DNA of 64,000 bases from SZUA-37 sp964472525 (lineage in GTDB: Bacteria; Pseudomonadota; Gammaproteobacteria; UBA6429; Thiohalophilaceae). The notes under the pieces are model-generated. The model made no database searches and was not told the DNA's origin. It was given only the letters and a program-made list of their open reading frames with translations. The stretch covers positions 69,447 to 133,446 of the forward strand of contig CAYYLL010000005.1 in the NCBI GenBank assembly GCA_964472525.1. Direction: 5' to 3'. Positions 1 through 9,006 of this stretch are shown one piece after another; the first letter of the stretch is position 1, and each line of letters begins with the position of its first letter. The position numbers and the translations under genes were made by a program.

Positions 1-624
1 GTTCAATCGGCACTGCTCGAAGCAATGGGGGAACATCAGGTATCCGTTGGCAGTACGACTCATCCGCTTCCTGATTTGTTTTTTGTTATGGCAACCCAGA
101 ATCCATTAGAGCAAATGGGCACCTACCCGTTACCAGAAGCACAACTTGATCGTTTCTTATTACATGTGGTCATTGACTACCCGTCCAATGAAAATGAATT
201 ACTTATTTTAAAGCGTGATCGTCAAACTCATTTTGGTGATGACAATTTATTGAACTCAAGCTTATTACAACCCGAAACAGTATTAAAAGCACGACGTCAG
301 GTTGCAGAAATACATGTTGAAGAATCGCTGGAAAAATATGTGGTCAATATTGTAACTGCCACACGTGATATTGAAAAAATTGATAATAGTTGGGGCGGTT
401 ATATAGACTCACCTGCATCACCTCGAGCATCAATCTCGTTATTACGTGCTGCAAGCGCGTTGGCTTATCTGAATGCACGTGATTATCTTATTCCCGATGA
501 TATTATTGAAGTTGCTCCCGATATTTTACGTCATCGTATTATTCCCAGTTTTACTGCTAAAGCAAATAATGTCACCGCCGATCAACTTATCGATAAAATT
601 ATTGAATTGATCAATATTCCATAA
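1..624 (+). CDS. MoxR family AAA+ ATPase, C-terminal part (5' end outside window)
   Basis: The reading frame is open from base 1, so the N-terminal part with Walker A lies before the window. The visible part begins VQSALLEAMGEHQVSVG, typical of the MoxR Walker B/loop region. It continues with the sensor-1 stretch VMATQNPLEQMGTYPLPEAQ, the arginine-finger-type EAQLDRFLL and a sensor-2 helix near SPRASISLLRAA. MoxR proteins are chaperone-like ATPases, usually encoded beside von Willebrand A proteins and thought to help activate or assemble them. It is the first visible gene of a co-directional Bat-type operon, with DUF58 starting 12 bases after its stop. The family is clear; the client protein is inferred from context. 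Confidence 0.93.
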   Translation, partial: VQSALLEAMGEHQVSVGSTTHPLPDLFFVMATQNPLEQMGTYPLPEAQLDRFLLHVVIDYPSNENELLILKRDRQTHFGDDNLLNSSLLQPETVLKARRQVAEIHVEESLEKYVVNIVTATRDIEKIDNSWGGYIDSPASPRASISLLRAASALAYLNARDYLIPDDIIEVAPDILRHRIIPSFTAKANNVTADQLIDKIIELINIP

Positions 625-636
625 AATCATACATAC

Positions 637-1569
637 ATGTTGCCTACTTTCTTCTCTAATAAGCTCCAAACCTTTAACAAAAAGACTATCAACGATGTTA
701 GTCTGTCTGATGATGAAATTAATCAACTACAGGAAAAAGCAAAAACCAGTCGCTTAACATATTCTGAATCAAACAAAATATCGCTAGAAAGCATGGCCGG
801 CGATCTACAATCACGTACTCGCGGTTCGGGGATTGACTTTGAAGAAAATAAACCTTACCAGTCAGGCAGTGATTCACGTCATATTAACTGGCGAACTTAT
901 GCTCGTACACAGCAACTTTACACCAATATTTACAATGAAGATAAACGTCCATCTTTCTACCTTGTTCTGGATCAACGTCGAGATATGTACTTTGGCACAC
1001 GCAAACAACTTAAAATTAAGCAGGCACTCAATATTGCTATATTTTCGATTTTTAAAGCCATGCAACAACAACACACCGTTGCAGGTATACAAATTCTAAA
1101 AAAGCCACAATGGCATGCCTCTTATACAGGCCAGAGTTCAGCGTTATCTTTTATAAAAATATTGAACACTCCCGCCTTATTTAAAGAGAATAATTTAAGT
1201 GAACCCGCATTAAACGATATATTAAATAAAATACAACTTAGGGATGGCGCTGAACTCATGATAATAAGTGATTTTCATGATATGGATGATAAAACAATCA
1301 CTGCTTTATATAACATTAGCCGAAACCATAAAACAAATTTAACTCAAATTTTGGACCCAATTGAAATTAAATTACCCAATCAAGGCCACTTTAATATAAA
1401 AGAGAATTCATTATCCCTCCCTCTAAAAATAAATTGTAATAACAAAAAACTTATCAACCAATATAAAAATAGACTTAAAGAACAATTTGAAATATACCAA
1501 TCCCAATGTCAAAACATGGGTGTGGTATTTAGCCGATATTTAACAACAGATAATATATTCCAACCTTAA
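637..1569 (+). CDS. DUF58 domain-containing protein
   Basis: A 310-residue protein with the DUF58 core at about residues 50-110: GSGIDFEENKPYQSGSDSRH, then INWRTYAR, then a NEDKRPSFYLVLDQR stretch that resembles a degenerate von Willebrand A start. DUF58 proteins almost always sit between a MoxR ATPase and VWA proteins. Their exact biochemical role is unsettled; they are thought to act with the MoxR/VWA complex at the membrane. No membrane segment or signal peptide is evident, so it is probably cytosolic. The gene lies 12 bases after moxR and 2 bases before the next gene, so it is part of the same transcript. Confidence 0.9.
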   Translation: MLPTFFSNKLQTFNKKTINDVSLSDDEINQLQEKAKTSRLTYSESNKISLESMAGDLQSRTRGSGIDFEENKPYQSGSDSRHINWRTYARTQQLYTNIYNEDKRPSFYLVLDQRRDMYFGTRKQLKIKQALNIAIFSIFKAMQQQHTVAGIQILKKPQWHASYTGQSSALSFIKILNTPALFKENNLSEPALNDILNKIQLRDGAELMIISDFHDMDDKTITALYNISRNHKTNLTQILDPIEIKLPNQGHFNIKENSLSLPLKINCNNKKLINQYKNRLKEQFEIYQSQCQNMGVVFSRYLTTDNIFQP

Positions 1570-1571
1570 TA

Positions 1572-1970
1572 ATGAACAATTTAATTAAAAATAACTACAA
1601 CTGGAAAGATATTATTGAGCCCACCAATATTACTGAAACAATCCCAGTGTGGGAATACATAGTAATATTTTTAATCGCATTATTAATATCTTTTGTCTTA
1701 GTTAAATATTTTAATATTATATTACGATTTAAACTTTGGATTTTAACCTTCAAGATTAAAAAAACGATGGATTCACGAAAAATTGCAAAAAAAATACTTT
1801 CATTATTTAGGCTTGAAAAAGATACAATTTATATTGAAAAAAAATTACACTTAAATAAAAAAATTGGAGTAGATTACCGATTAGAATTATTAAAAGCTTG
1901 TTATGCTAATACAATAGCTAGCCCGAAACATATTATCACACTCATTAAAATGCCAACCAAATGGTTATAA
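1572..1970 (+). CDS. DUF4381-like small membrane protein of the Bat operon
   Basis: A 132-residue protein with one strong transmembrane segment at about residues 26-50 (VWEYIVIFLIALLISFVLVK), followed by a basic, lysine-rich cytoplasmic tail. Position between DUF58 and the first VWA protein, size and topology match the DUF4381 proteins found at this place in MoxR-DUF58-VWA operons, although sequence similarity is modest by eye. It lies 2 bases after DUF58 and 4 bases before the VWA gene. A membrane scaffold role for the complex is inferred from context only. Confidence 0.75.
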   Translation: MNNLIKNNYNWKDIIEPTNITETIPVWEYIVIFLIALLISFVLVKYFNIILRFKLWILTFKIKKTMDSRKIAKKILSLFRLEKDTIYIEKKLHLNKKIGVDYRLELLKACYANTIASPKHIITLIKMPTKWL

Positions 1971-1974
1971 GCTA

Positions 1975-3033
1975 ATGAGCGGCACCCCCCATTTTGAATC
2001 AATATATTTTTTGCAACCTGTCTGGCTCTATATTTTTGCAGCTTTGTCTTTTTTTATATTGATACTAAAAAAAGTTACCTTTAATAATATATTGCATCGG
2101 CTAACCTTTAAATACACCTACCATCATCCTTATTATAAATTATTAACCCAAATAATAAATAAACAAGGGCGTTCACAAACAGATAAAACACTTTATTTTA
2201 AAAAAATATTTAACCTGCTACTTGTAAGCCTTCTCTTTATTGCCCTAGCTGCACCCTATCAAACAGGGGAAAAAATTCCCGAACCACCTAATAATCGTGA
2301 CATTGTCTTTCTGGTAGACAATGAAGTAAGCATGGTACTTAAAGACTACTTTATTGACAAAAAACGTGTCACTCGATTAACAATGGTAAAAAGTGTGCTT
2401 TTAAATTTTGCTAACAAATTATCAGGTAATCGTATTAGTCTTATCACTTACTCAGAAGAGGCTCATACGCTCCTACCCTTTACCACCGACACTAATTTGA
2501 TCAAGAAAATGATTCCTAGGCTTGAAACCACGTTAACTGGTAGAACTAGCAACCCCCAAAAAGCTTTGTTATACACACTTAATTATTTACATAATACTCG
2601 TTTAAACGATAAATCATCAGCTCCAAGTATTATATTGATAACCGATGTATTAAGGCCACCAAGAGATATTGACCCAAGAATTGTTGCGGAATATATAAAA
2701 CAAAAAGGTTATAAACTTTATGTGGTTGCAATTGGGTCTAATACTTATAAAAAATCAGATGTCAATAACTCAACATTAATTTATCACCCCGCCAGTTTTG
2801 AACGACTTAAAAATATTGCACAATCTGCAAAAGGAGAGTTTTTTTGGGCAAAAAATACAGCATCATTAACAGGGATTATACAAGAAATATTAAAGTCTAA
2901 AAAAACAAAAATAAAAACTGAACCCAAATACATTAAAATCCCGCTATATCAATGGCCATTAGGAGTTTTCTTACTTTTAGTGTTCAGCCATTATTTAATA
3001 CGTTCATTCTCATTCAAAAATCACCATGTTTAA
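1975..3033 (+). CDS. batA: von Willebrand factor A domain membrane protein (BatA-like)
   Basis: A 352-residue protein with two N-terminal membrane segments (about 17-32 and 76-94), a VWA domain (about 108-305) and a C-terminal membrane segment (about 327-346), the usual BatA arrangement. The VWA fold starts DIVFLVDNEVSMV. The metal-binding MIDAS motif DxSxS reads D115-N-E-V-S119, so the middle serine is replaced by glutamate. A later TGRTSNPQKALL loop and an ITDVLRPPRD strand match other parts of the domain. It overlaps the next VWA gene by 8 bases. BatA proteins were linked to aerotolerance in Bacteroides and to envelope or stress functions elsewhere; the role here is inferred. Confidence 0.9.
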   Translation: MSGTPHFESIYFLQPVWLYIFAALSFFILILKKVTFNNILHRLTFKYTYHHPYYKLLTQIINKQGRSQTDKTLYFKKIFNLLLVSLLFIALAAPYQTGEKIPEPPNNRDIVFLVDNEVSMVLKDYFIDKKRVTRLTMVKSVLLNFANKLSGNRISLITYSEEAHTLLPFTTDTNLIKKMIPRLETTLTGRTSNPQKALLYTLNYLHNTRLNDKSSAPSIILITDVLRPPRDIDPRIVAEYIKQKGYKLYVVAIGSNTYKKSDVNNSTLIYHPASFERLKNIAQSAKGEFFWAKNTASLTGIIQEILKSKKTKIKTEPKYIKIPLYQWPLGVFLLLVFSHYLIRSFSFKNHHV

Positions 3034-4903
3034 TTTTATTACACCACTTAATTTTAGTGACCCCTATTTCTTAATCGGGATGTTTTTACCCCCTGTTATT
3101 CTTATCATATCGTATTTAAGAAACTTTATTTCCCCCAACCGTTATTGCGATAAAAAATTACTTACCTGGGTTATTGAAAAAAATAAAAATTCATTATCGA
3201 ACACTATTTTTCATGGGAAAATAGTGGCCTCCATAGCGTGGATATTATTTTGCATTGCCTTATCCGGCCCAAGAATAAGTATCGATGAACGTTCATCTGT
3301 TAATCAAAAAACCTATAATAATGCAACGGTTATCGTACTGGATTTATCCAGATCAATGCTAGCCGAAGATGTTTATCCTAATCGAATATCAAAAGCAAAA
3401 CTTCTTATTGATACTATTCTGGCCACAACCACTCAACGATTATTCAGTCTGGTCGTATATGCAAATAATGCACATACCGTTATCCCTTTAACATACGACA
3501 GTAGCGTGATCCGACAGGTTATAAAATCAATACGACCTAATATGCTGCCAGTTGAAGGTTCAAACTATAAAGCTGGACTAAAACAGGCTATTACATTATT
3601 AAATCAGTCTGCAGTAAAGAATAAATCCATTATTTTATTCAGTGATGGCGATTTTAGCCAGAAAAAAATATTGTCTAAACTGCCGACAGCCAAAAACATT
3701 CAGATTAATGTTTTTGGCATAGGAACCCCTCAAGGACAGGCTATTCCCCTTAAAAAAGGAGGTTGGTTAACCTATAAAAATCATGCTGTTATTAGCCGAT
3801 TGAATAAAACCAACCTTAAAGAAATAGCAGCCTATTACAAAGGGAAATATCAAACGGCTAATACAGATTTAGATACAACAAATATTAAATTAACCGCTTT
3901 CCCTGTCAAGCATTCTTCTATTCAAACATCAAGCCATACGGTTATTATATGGAAGCAACTGTATAACTGGTTTTTAATTCCAGCCATATTTTTTTACCTG
4001 TTAGGCACTATTACAATAAGTAGCACTTCTTTACGTTTTCGCACCCGTATAAAGGCTAATAAAATTAACCATATAGCCATATATTTAATGGTTGGACTTT
4101 TATTTATTTTTTCGACAATACCTTCATCATCTGAAGCAAAGGAGTCTCCATTAGATCTAGCAAACAAGGCCTATCTTAAGAAGAACTACATAAAAGCTGA
4201 ATCCTTATTCAAAAAATCCACTGGCTTTGATGCCATTTTTGGTCAGGCTAATTCTTTATATAAACAAAAGAACTATTTAAAAGCCATTCACTATTATATT
4301 AAAGCCGTGCTAGCAACTAATAACCAGAAAAGACGTGCATGGGCTTTATATAATCTAGCTAACAGTTATTACCTTATTGGCGATTATCCGCAAGCTATTA
4401 ACCTATACAAAGATACTTTAAAATACAAACCCAATTTCAACAAAGCAGAGATAAACCTAAAATATGCAATCACTTTGGATAAGAAAGTTAAAAAAGCCCT
4501 CGCCTTACTTCGTAAGATGAAAAAGACATCATCAACACGAGCTAGCTCGGGCCCCAGAATATCTGATGTAGAACAAGGTATCGACGTTGGAAACTCAAAA
4601 GTAACATTAGGAGACAATACGGATAAACTCACACTCTATTCTTTACCTTTAGACGAGAAATTAGCCAATCTGTTGATTCAAAGAGGAATAAAATATTCAA
4701 GAATAAGTTCAACTAAGATAGACAAACCATCACTAAACAAGGATTGGAATTTTGACCACACGACACTCGATATGGTTGAATTACTAGTCAATCAGGAAAA
4801 AATAGATAACTTCAATTTGTGGAAACGATTATTTGAAATTGAAGAAGGCTTCCCCGCTCCAGTAGAAAAACCTCATACAAAACCCGGTGCTAACCCATGG
4901 TGA
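3026..4903 (+). CDS. VWA domain plus TPR protein (BatB-BatC fusion)
   Basis: A 625-residue protein with N-terminal membrane segments (about 12-32 and 65-80), a VWA domain with an intact MIDAS motif (D106-L-S-R-S110), further membrane segments (about 312-332 and 349-367), then tetratricopeptide repeats at about 373-485 (for example RAWALYNLANSYYLIGDYPQ). The tail is charged and proline-containing, ending KPHTKPGANPW. This joins the BatB (VWA) and BatC (TPR) functions in one chain, as in many proteobacteria. It overlaps the previous gene by 8 bases and batD by 7, which suggests translational coupling. The VWA domain likely binds metal and a partner protein; the TPRs likely dock others in the periplasm. 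Confidence 0.92.
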   Translation: MFNFITPLNFSDPYFLIGMFLPPVILIISYLRNFISPNRYCDKKLLTWVIEKNKNSLSNTIFHGKIVASIAWILFCIALSGPRISIDERSSVNQKTYNNATVIVLDLSRSMLAEDVYPNRISKAKLLIDTILATTTQRLFSLVVYANNAHTVIPLTYDSSVIRQVIKSIRPNMLPVEGSNYKAGLKQAITLLNQSAVKNKSIILFSDGDFSQKKILSKLPTAKNIQINVFGIGTPQGQAIPLKKGGWLTYKNHAVISRLNKTNLKEIAAYYKGKYQTANTDLDTTNIKLTAFPVKHSSIQTSSHTVIIWKQLYNWFLIPAIFFYLLGTITISSTSLRFRTRIKANKINHIAIYLMVGLLFIFSTIPSSSEAKESPLDLANKAYLKKNYIKAESLFKKSTGFDAIFGQANSLYKQKNYLKAIHYYIKAVLATNNQKRRAWALYNLANSYYLIGDYPQAINLYKDTLKYKPNFNKAEINLKYAITLDKKVKKALALLRKMKKTSSTRASSGPRISDVEQGIDVGNSKVTLGDNTDKLTLYSLPLDEKLANLLIQRGIKYSRISSTKIDKPSLNKDWNFDHTTLDMVELLVNQEKIDNFNLWKRLFEIEEGFPAPVEKPHTKPGANPW

Positions 4904-6459
4904 TGTCTATACCAAAGATTGGTATAGCGGTATTAATATGCTATATGCTACTAGCTTTTAATTATGCAATAGCTGCTCAAGAAAAACAGGTTGAATCAAC
5001 CAATATTCATTTGATTACCCATAAAAAAACAATTGAATATGGTAAATCGTTTAAAATTAAACTTAAGGTGCCACTAAAGAATAAAATCAATATTTCAACC
5101 TTGCTTAAGCCATTAAAAAGCAACTTTAATTATTCAATAATAAGTCAGCTCAGCAATAAAACCTATGTGATTTATAAAGTAAAACTATTTCCTTCACACG
5201 AAGGAATAGTTTTAATTCCTGCATTGAAATACAAACAATATAAAAGTACTCCAGTCAATATTACGGTTACAGCTCCATTAACACAAAATAACCAATCTAT
5301 TCTAGTCAGCATTGATGAAACTAATTTAAACCCGTGGGTTAGAGAACAAACTAGGATAATAGTTACCATAACAACGACTGAAAAAAATATAATATTAAAC
5401 AATGCCAATATTAATCAAAAAGGTAATGATAGTTATCTTATTCCACAAACAACTCGAAAGATAACAATCAACGGGGAAACACGTTACAAACATAAAATTG
5501 GTTGGGATGTTTTTTTTCTATATGCACAAAATACAATACTATCTCTACCCGTAATTGAATATGTAAAGAATGGAGTTCCCCGATATAAATTTTACTTCCA
5601 AAAAATAAGTTTCAACGTAAAGAAACTTCCCATTTATATTAACCCCACTATTCCTGTCGGGAAAATTATATTAAGCTCACGCTATCTGGAATTACCTAAA
5701 ACGCTATTGCAACCCAACAATACAGCGATTATACAATACACTTTGACGGGCAAGGGTGTTCCGACAAAATGGTTACCATCATTAGTCCAGATATACGGTC
5801 TTTCAAAAAATACAGATATCAATTTTTCTCTACTTAATATTCAGCTTAATACGAGTGTTCTAAATAATAGTATTATCGGTAAAAAAATAACAGACTTTGC
5901 ATTTACACCGTTATCAAATGGTTTTCTACCTATTAAAAATATCCAACTGCAATATTTTGATCCTGAAACAGGTTTATTAAAATCAATAATATATAAGCAT
6001 CCTAAACTGCTTGTTTTACACTGGTTTATACAGATAATATTAATATTAATTTCTCTTTATATTATTTATGTCATAACTTTAAAAACCTTCTGGTTCATTA
6101 TTCGTTTATTTAGAAAACATAAATATTATTCAAAATACAGACTTAAAATTCGTAACGCAGAAACATTTAATGACATTAAAGAAGCTTTAAAAGATTACTC
6201 AAGAGCAAAAGAATGGCCAACAAATATAACGACAAATCAATGGCTTTACAGGTTAAGTCGTGAATACAATATACCGGATAGTCTGACTAATGTATGCGAT
6301 ACATTAAATAAAAGTCTGTATGCAATAGATTATTCATATGAGATAGATGGAACGAAAGAAATATTTCTAAATATATTAACTAATCTTAAAAGAAAACCAA
6401 AAAATATAATAATTTATCTTAACCTAGCAAGGATTAATTCAGCTTACCTTTTCCGTTAG
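4897..6459 (+). CDS. batD: BatD-like protein (oxygen tolerance family)
   Basis: A 520-residue protein with an N-terminal signal peptide (hydrophobic to about residue 27, ending AIAA), a long beta-rich periplasmic region, a membrane segment at about 376-400 (LHWFIQIILILISLYIIYVI) and a cytoplasmic tail. This is the BatD layout, and it is the last gene of the operon as usual. Sequence features such as INGETRYKHKIGWDVFFLYA and the strand before the membrane segment fit the family. Its 3' end overlaps the convergent DUF1178 gene by 26 bases, so no separate terminator can lie between them. Confidence 0.85.
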   Translation: MVMSIPKIGIAVLICYMLLAFNYAIAAQEKQVESTNIHLITHKKTIEYGKSFKIKLKVPLKNKINISTLLKPLKSNFNYSIISQLSNKTYVIYKVKLFPSHEGIVLIPALKYKQYKSTPVNITVTAPLTQNNQSILVSIDETNLNPWVREQTRIIVTITTTEKNIILNNANINQKGNDSYLIPQTTRKITINGETRYKHKIGWDVFFLYAQNTILSLPVIEYVKNGVPRYKFYFQKISFNVKKLPIYINPTIPVGKIILSSRYLELPKTLLQPNNTAIIQYTLTGKGVPTKWLPSLVQIYGLSKNTDINFSLLNIQLNTSVLNNSIIGKKITDFAFTPLSNGFLPIKNIQLQYFDPETGLLKSIIYKHPKLLVLHWFIQIILILISLYIIYVITLKTFWFIIRLFRKHKYYSKYRLKIRNAETFNDIKEALKDYSRAKEWPTNITTNQWLYRLSREYNIPDSLTNVCDTLNKSLYAIDYSYEIDGTKEIFLNILTNLKRKPKNIIIYLNLARINSAYLFR

Positions 6460-6889
6460 ACTTTATAGGAACGGTAATAATCGAAACACCTTCCTCGTTA
6501 AGACTTTTTATTTCATTCTGGGTTGCCTGACCGTATATATTTTGTGGTTCAGTTTCACCATAATAAATTTTTCGAACTTCATCAGGGAAATCATTTCCAA
6601 CGTATGTAAAATTATCTTCCACATAATCCGATAATTTTTCAATAAATTGTTCAGAAATCATTTTTATTTCTTGAGGACTAACAACCGATGATGATTTTTC
6701 TTTTTTAAAATTTGACTTTATTGAAAGAGTATTAATTCGACTTGCTGTGGGAGTTTTTAGGATACTTTCACTACCACATTGAGGGCAACTTACCAGATTG
6801 TTTTTTATTTGACGATCAAATTCGTCTTTATTTTTAAACCAACCTTCAAAGTGGTGTTCATGATTACATTTAAGATTGAAAATTATCAT
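6434..6889 (-). CDS. DUF1178 family protein with zinc-ribbon-like cysteines
   Basis: A 151-residue protein. The N-terminus MIIFNLKCNHEHHFEGWF, followed by a QIKNNLVSCPQCGSESI stretch, is the DUF1178 signature. The first cysteine and the later CPQC pair suggest a metal ribbon. The middle and C-terminal parts (FIEKLSDYVEDNFTYVGNDF, RKIYYGETEP) also fit the family. Function is unknown. It lies just downstream of the ExeA-FHA gene on the same strand (25-base gap), so the two may be co-transcribed. It converges on and overlaps batD. Confidence 0.88.
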   Translation of the reverse strand: MIIFNLKCNHEHHFEGWFKNKDEFDRQIKNNLVSCPQCGSESILKTPTASRINTLSIKSNFKKEKSSSVVSPQEIKMISEQFIEKLSDYVEDNFTYVGNDFPDEVRKIYYGETEPQNIYGQATQNEIKSLNEEGVSIITVPIKSNGKGKLN

Positions 6890-6914
6890 ACTGCTTACTG
6901 TTACTATAATTAAA

Positions 6915-8144
6915 TTATGCTTGTCTAGGAATATCTAAAATATTTATATTTTCATTATTGTGAACTTTTGCAACTGAAATATTTTTTGCCTTAAAAATTA
7001 AAGTATAGTCGCCAATCTCAATGATTGCGCCATCAATAAGCTGCTGCATATCAATTCTTTTATTGTCTACATAGGTTCCATTTTTACTACTCATGTCACG
7101 AATAAAGAATTCATTTTCATGATAAATAATAATAGCATGTTGCCGACTGATTTTATCACTTTTAATTCTTATATCGTTATCAGAATGTCGACCAATGTGC
7201 AGACGTTTTTTGTTAACTAAATATTCTTGTAGGTAGCTTCCATTTTTGCTTAGAATAATAAAAAATTCATAAGCATTGCTGATTTTTGTTTCGGTAAACT
7301 TGAATATCTTACCTGTCGGTTCCATACCAAACGGAACCCATTGTAATTCTTCTACCGCAGACTCAAGAATATTTGAATTAATTGATTTTTTATTTTCAAC
7401 ATAGGCCGCTAATAGTGCATGATCAAACAAAACATTAATTAACCGCGCCCTACCCCCAGTATAGAGGTAAATAAGAGGAGTCACGTCAGCAGTAAATTCA
7501 ACCTCGTGAGATGGGCCTGCTATTTTTAAACGATGTGAAATATAATTTTTTATTTCTTCTTTTAACATCGCGTCTAAATGATAACGTAATTTTATTTTTC
7601 GTGTTAAAGAAGATAACTCGCTCGACTCAAGTGTTACAGAAAATTCTGGCTGCCCAATTAAAATTATCCTTAGCAGAGGTGTACCATCCATAGATTGCAA
7701 TTCGGTTAAAGTTTTAACTAATAATAAAACATCTGTTTTTAAATTTTGTGCTTCATCAACAATGAGAACAATTTTTTTCTTTGCATATTGCTGTTCAAGC
7801 AGATACTCCGTTAATTTTTCAAGAAGCTCTGCCTTACTGTTTACAAATAAATTAATTCCAAATTCAAGTAGTAACATTTGGAGAAATTCATTAGGACTTA
7901 ATTGTGTTTGATGAATTTTTGCAACCAGATATCCCGGCCCCAGAGTCGACATAAATGCCTGACTTAATGTTGTTTTCCCAGAGCCAATTTCACCCGTGAG
8001 TACACAAATATTTTCTGCATCAGATCGAATTAATTTTTTGAACATCGCAAGAGCGGCTAAATGTCCTTCACTATTAAATAAAAACTTGTGATCGGAATTC
8101 AACTTAAAAGGGCGTTCATGCAAATTAAAAAAGTTTAGGTACAT
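6915..8144 (-). CDS. ExeA/GspA-like AAA+ ATPase fused to a C-terminal FHA domain
   Basis: The frame opens at a GTG (8186), but the family N-terminus MYLNFFNLHERPFKL begins at the ATG at 8144, which I take as the start (409 residues). Walker A is GEIGSGKTT (about 51-59) and Walker B KIVLIVDEAQNL (about 123-134); this is the ExeA/MSHA-MshM type ATPase. The C-terminal 90 residues form a forkhead-associated domain: IGRHSDNDI, then SRQHA, then DMSSKNGTYVDNKRI, which bind phosphothreonine. ExeA-type proteins normally have a peptidoglycan-binding C-terminus and help assemble secretion or pilus machinery; here FHA takes that place. No pilus or secretion genes are nearby, so the role is open. Confidence 0.88.
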   Translation of the reverse strand: MYLNFFNLHERPFKLNSDHKFLFNSEGHLAALAMFKKLIRSDAENICVLTGEIGSGKTTLSQAFMSTLGPGYLVAKIHQTQLSPNEFLQMLLLEFGINLFVNSKAELLEKLTEYLLEQQYAKKKIVLIVDEAQNLKTDVLLLVKTLTELQSMDGTPLLRIILIGQPEFSVTLESSELSSLTRKIKLRYHLDAMLKEEIKNYISHRLKIAGPSHEVEFTADVTPLIYLYTGGRARLINVLFDHALLAAYVENKKSINSNILESAVEELQWVPFGMEPTGKIFKFTETKISNAYEFFIILSKNGSYLQEYLVNKKRLHIGRHSDNDIRIKSDKISRQHAIIIYHENEFFIRDMSSKNGTYVDNKRIDMQQLIDGAIIEIGDYTLIFKAKNISVAKVHNNENINILDIPRQA

Positions 8145-8365
8145 TTTCACAGTATGTCGATTGTTATATATATGCGTATAATACACAATTCCAGACGCAA
8201 TTTATGGTCAAAATATGACATTTTAATGATTTTTCGTGTATTTTAGTGGCTGATGTCTTAATATTAAATGGCATGTAAGCCTTTGAAATATATGTGTTTT
8301 TAAAACACCGTATTAGAGGCAGCAAATTAAGTTATAACCTATTGATATTTAAGTGAAATTCACGC

Positions 8366-9004
8366 TTAAAAATCTAATATCTCAGGTGCAAATTGACGAA
8401 GACTCTTTAAATCTTCAGCCGTATCAATATCCCACAGGCTATTGAGAATAGTATAAGTCTTATTTCCATCCTGTAACTTTGAAATCGTTTGTTCAAAAAC
8501 AATGTCCATTCCCCAGTTAACCCCCTCAAACAAGCCTGGAAAATGTTGGTTTGTACCAATTAAAACATAACCGCCATCCAAGGCAGGCCCAATCACCACC
8601 TGTTGCGTTTGTAAACTGACAATGGCTTTATGCAGATAAGTTTTAGAATACAAAATACAATCAGAACCAATAATAATAACACTGTGAGTATCTTGAAGTG
8701 ACTGTTCTAATGCGTTGGACATGCGTTCGCCTAAATTATTACCTTGTTGTGTGCAAACACGAGTAGTCATTTTTTGTTCAGCGAATAATTTATCAAAATA
8801 CGAACTCGGTTCACTTTGCCATATTTCAAATGGGCAGAGATTAAATTCTGACAAATCTGTTATTATTTTTTTTATTAGCCGAGCTTGTAATTCAGCTGCA
8901 CCCTCTTTTCCTAATGCAGGAATTAAGCGTGATTTACATTTTCCTGCAATGGGTGGTTTTGTAAAAACAAGAATTCGATTATTGGGATAAGAGAAACTCA
9001 CCAT
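8366..9004 (-). CDS. TIGR04282-type arsenosugar biosynthesis glycosyltransferase
   Basis: A 212-residue protein of the DUF2064/TIGR04282 type: an N-terminal nucleotide-sugar fold (RILVFTKPPIAGKCKSRLIP), the acidic site IIIGSDC, and GPALDGGYVLIG followed by FEGVNWGMD, all hallmarks of the family. It is the last gene of an operon with ArsS, ArsM and a TIGR04283 glycosyltransferase, starting 2 bases after the preceding stop. The context indicates work on a methylated arsenical-sugar product. The sugar donor and exact step are not known from sequence. Confidence 0.88.
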   Translation of the reverse strand: MVSFSYPNNRILVFTKPPIAGKCKSRLIPALGKEGAAELQARLIKKIITDLSEFNLCPFEIWQSEPSSYFDKLFAEQKMTTRVCTQQGNNLGERMSNALEQSLQDTHSVIIIGSDCILYSKTYLHKAIVSLQTQQVVIGPALDGGYVLIGTNQHFPGLFEGVNWGMDIVFEQTISKLQDGNKTYTILNSLWDIDTAEDLKSLRQFAPEILDF

Positions 9005-9006
9005 CT

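Noticed and set aside
8350..8372. AT-rich hairpin at the end of the arsenosugar operon considered as a terminator
   Set aside because: It overlaps the stop codon, has few GC pairs and lacks a clear T-run.
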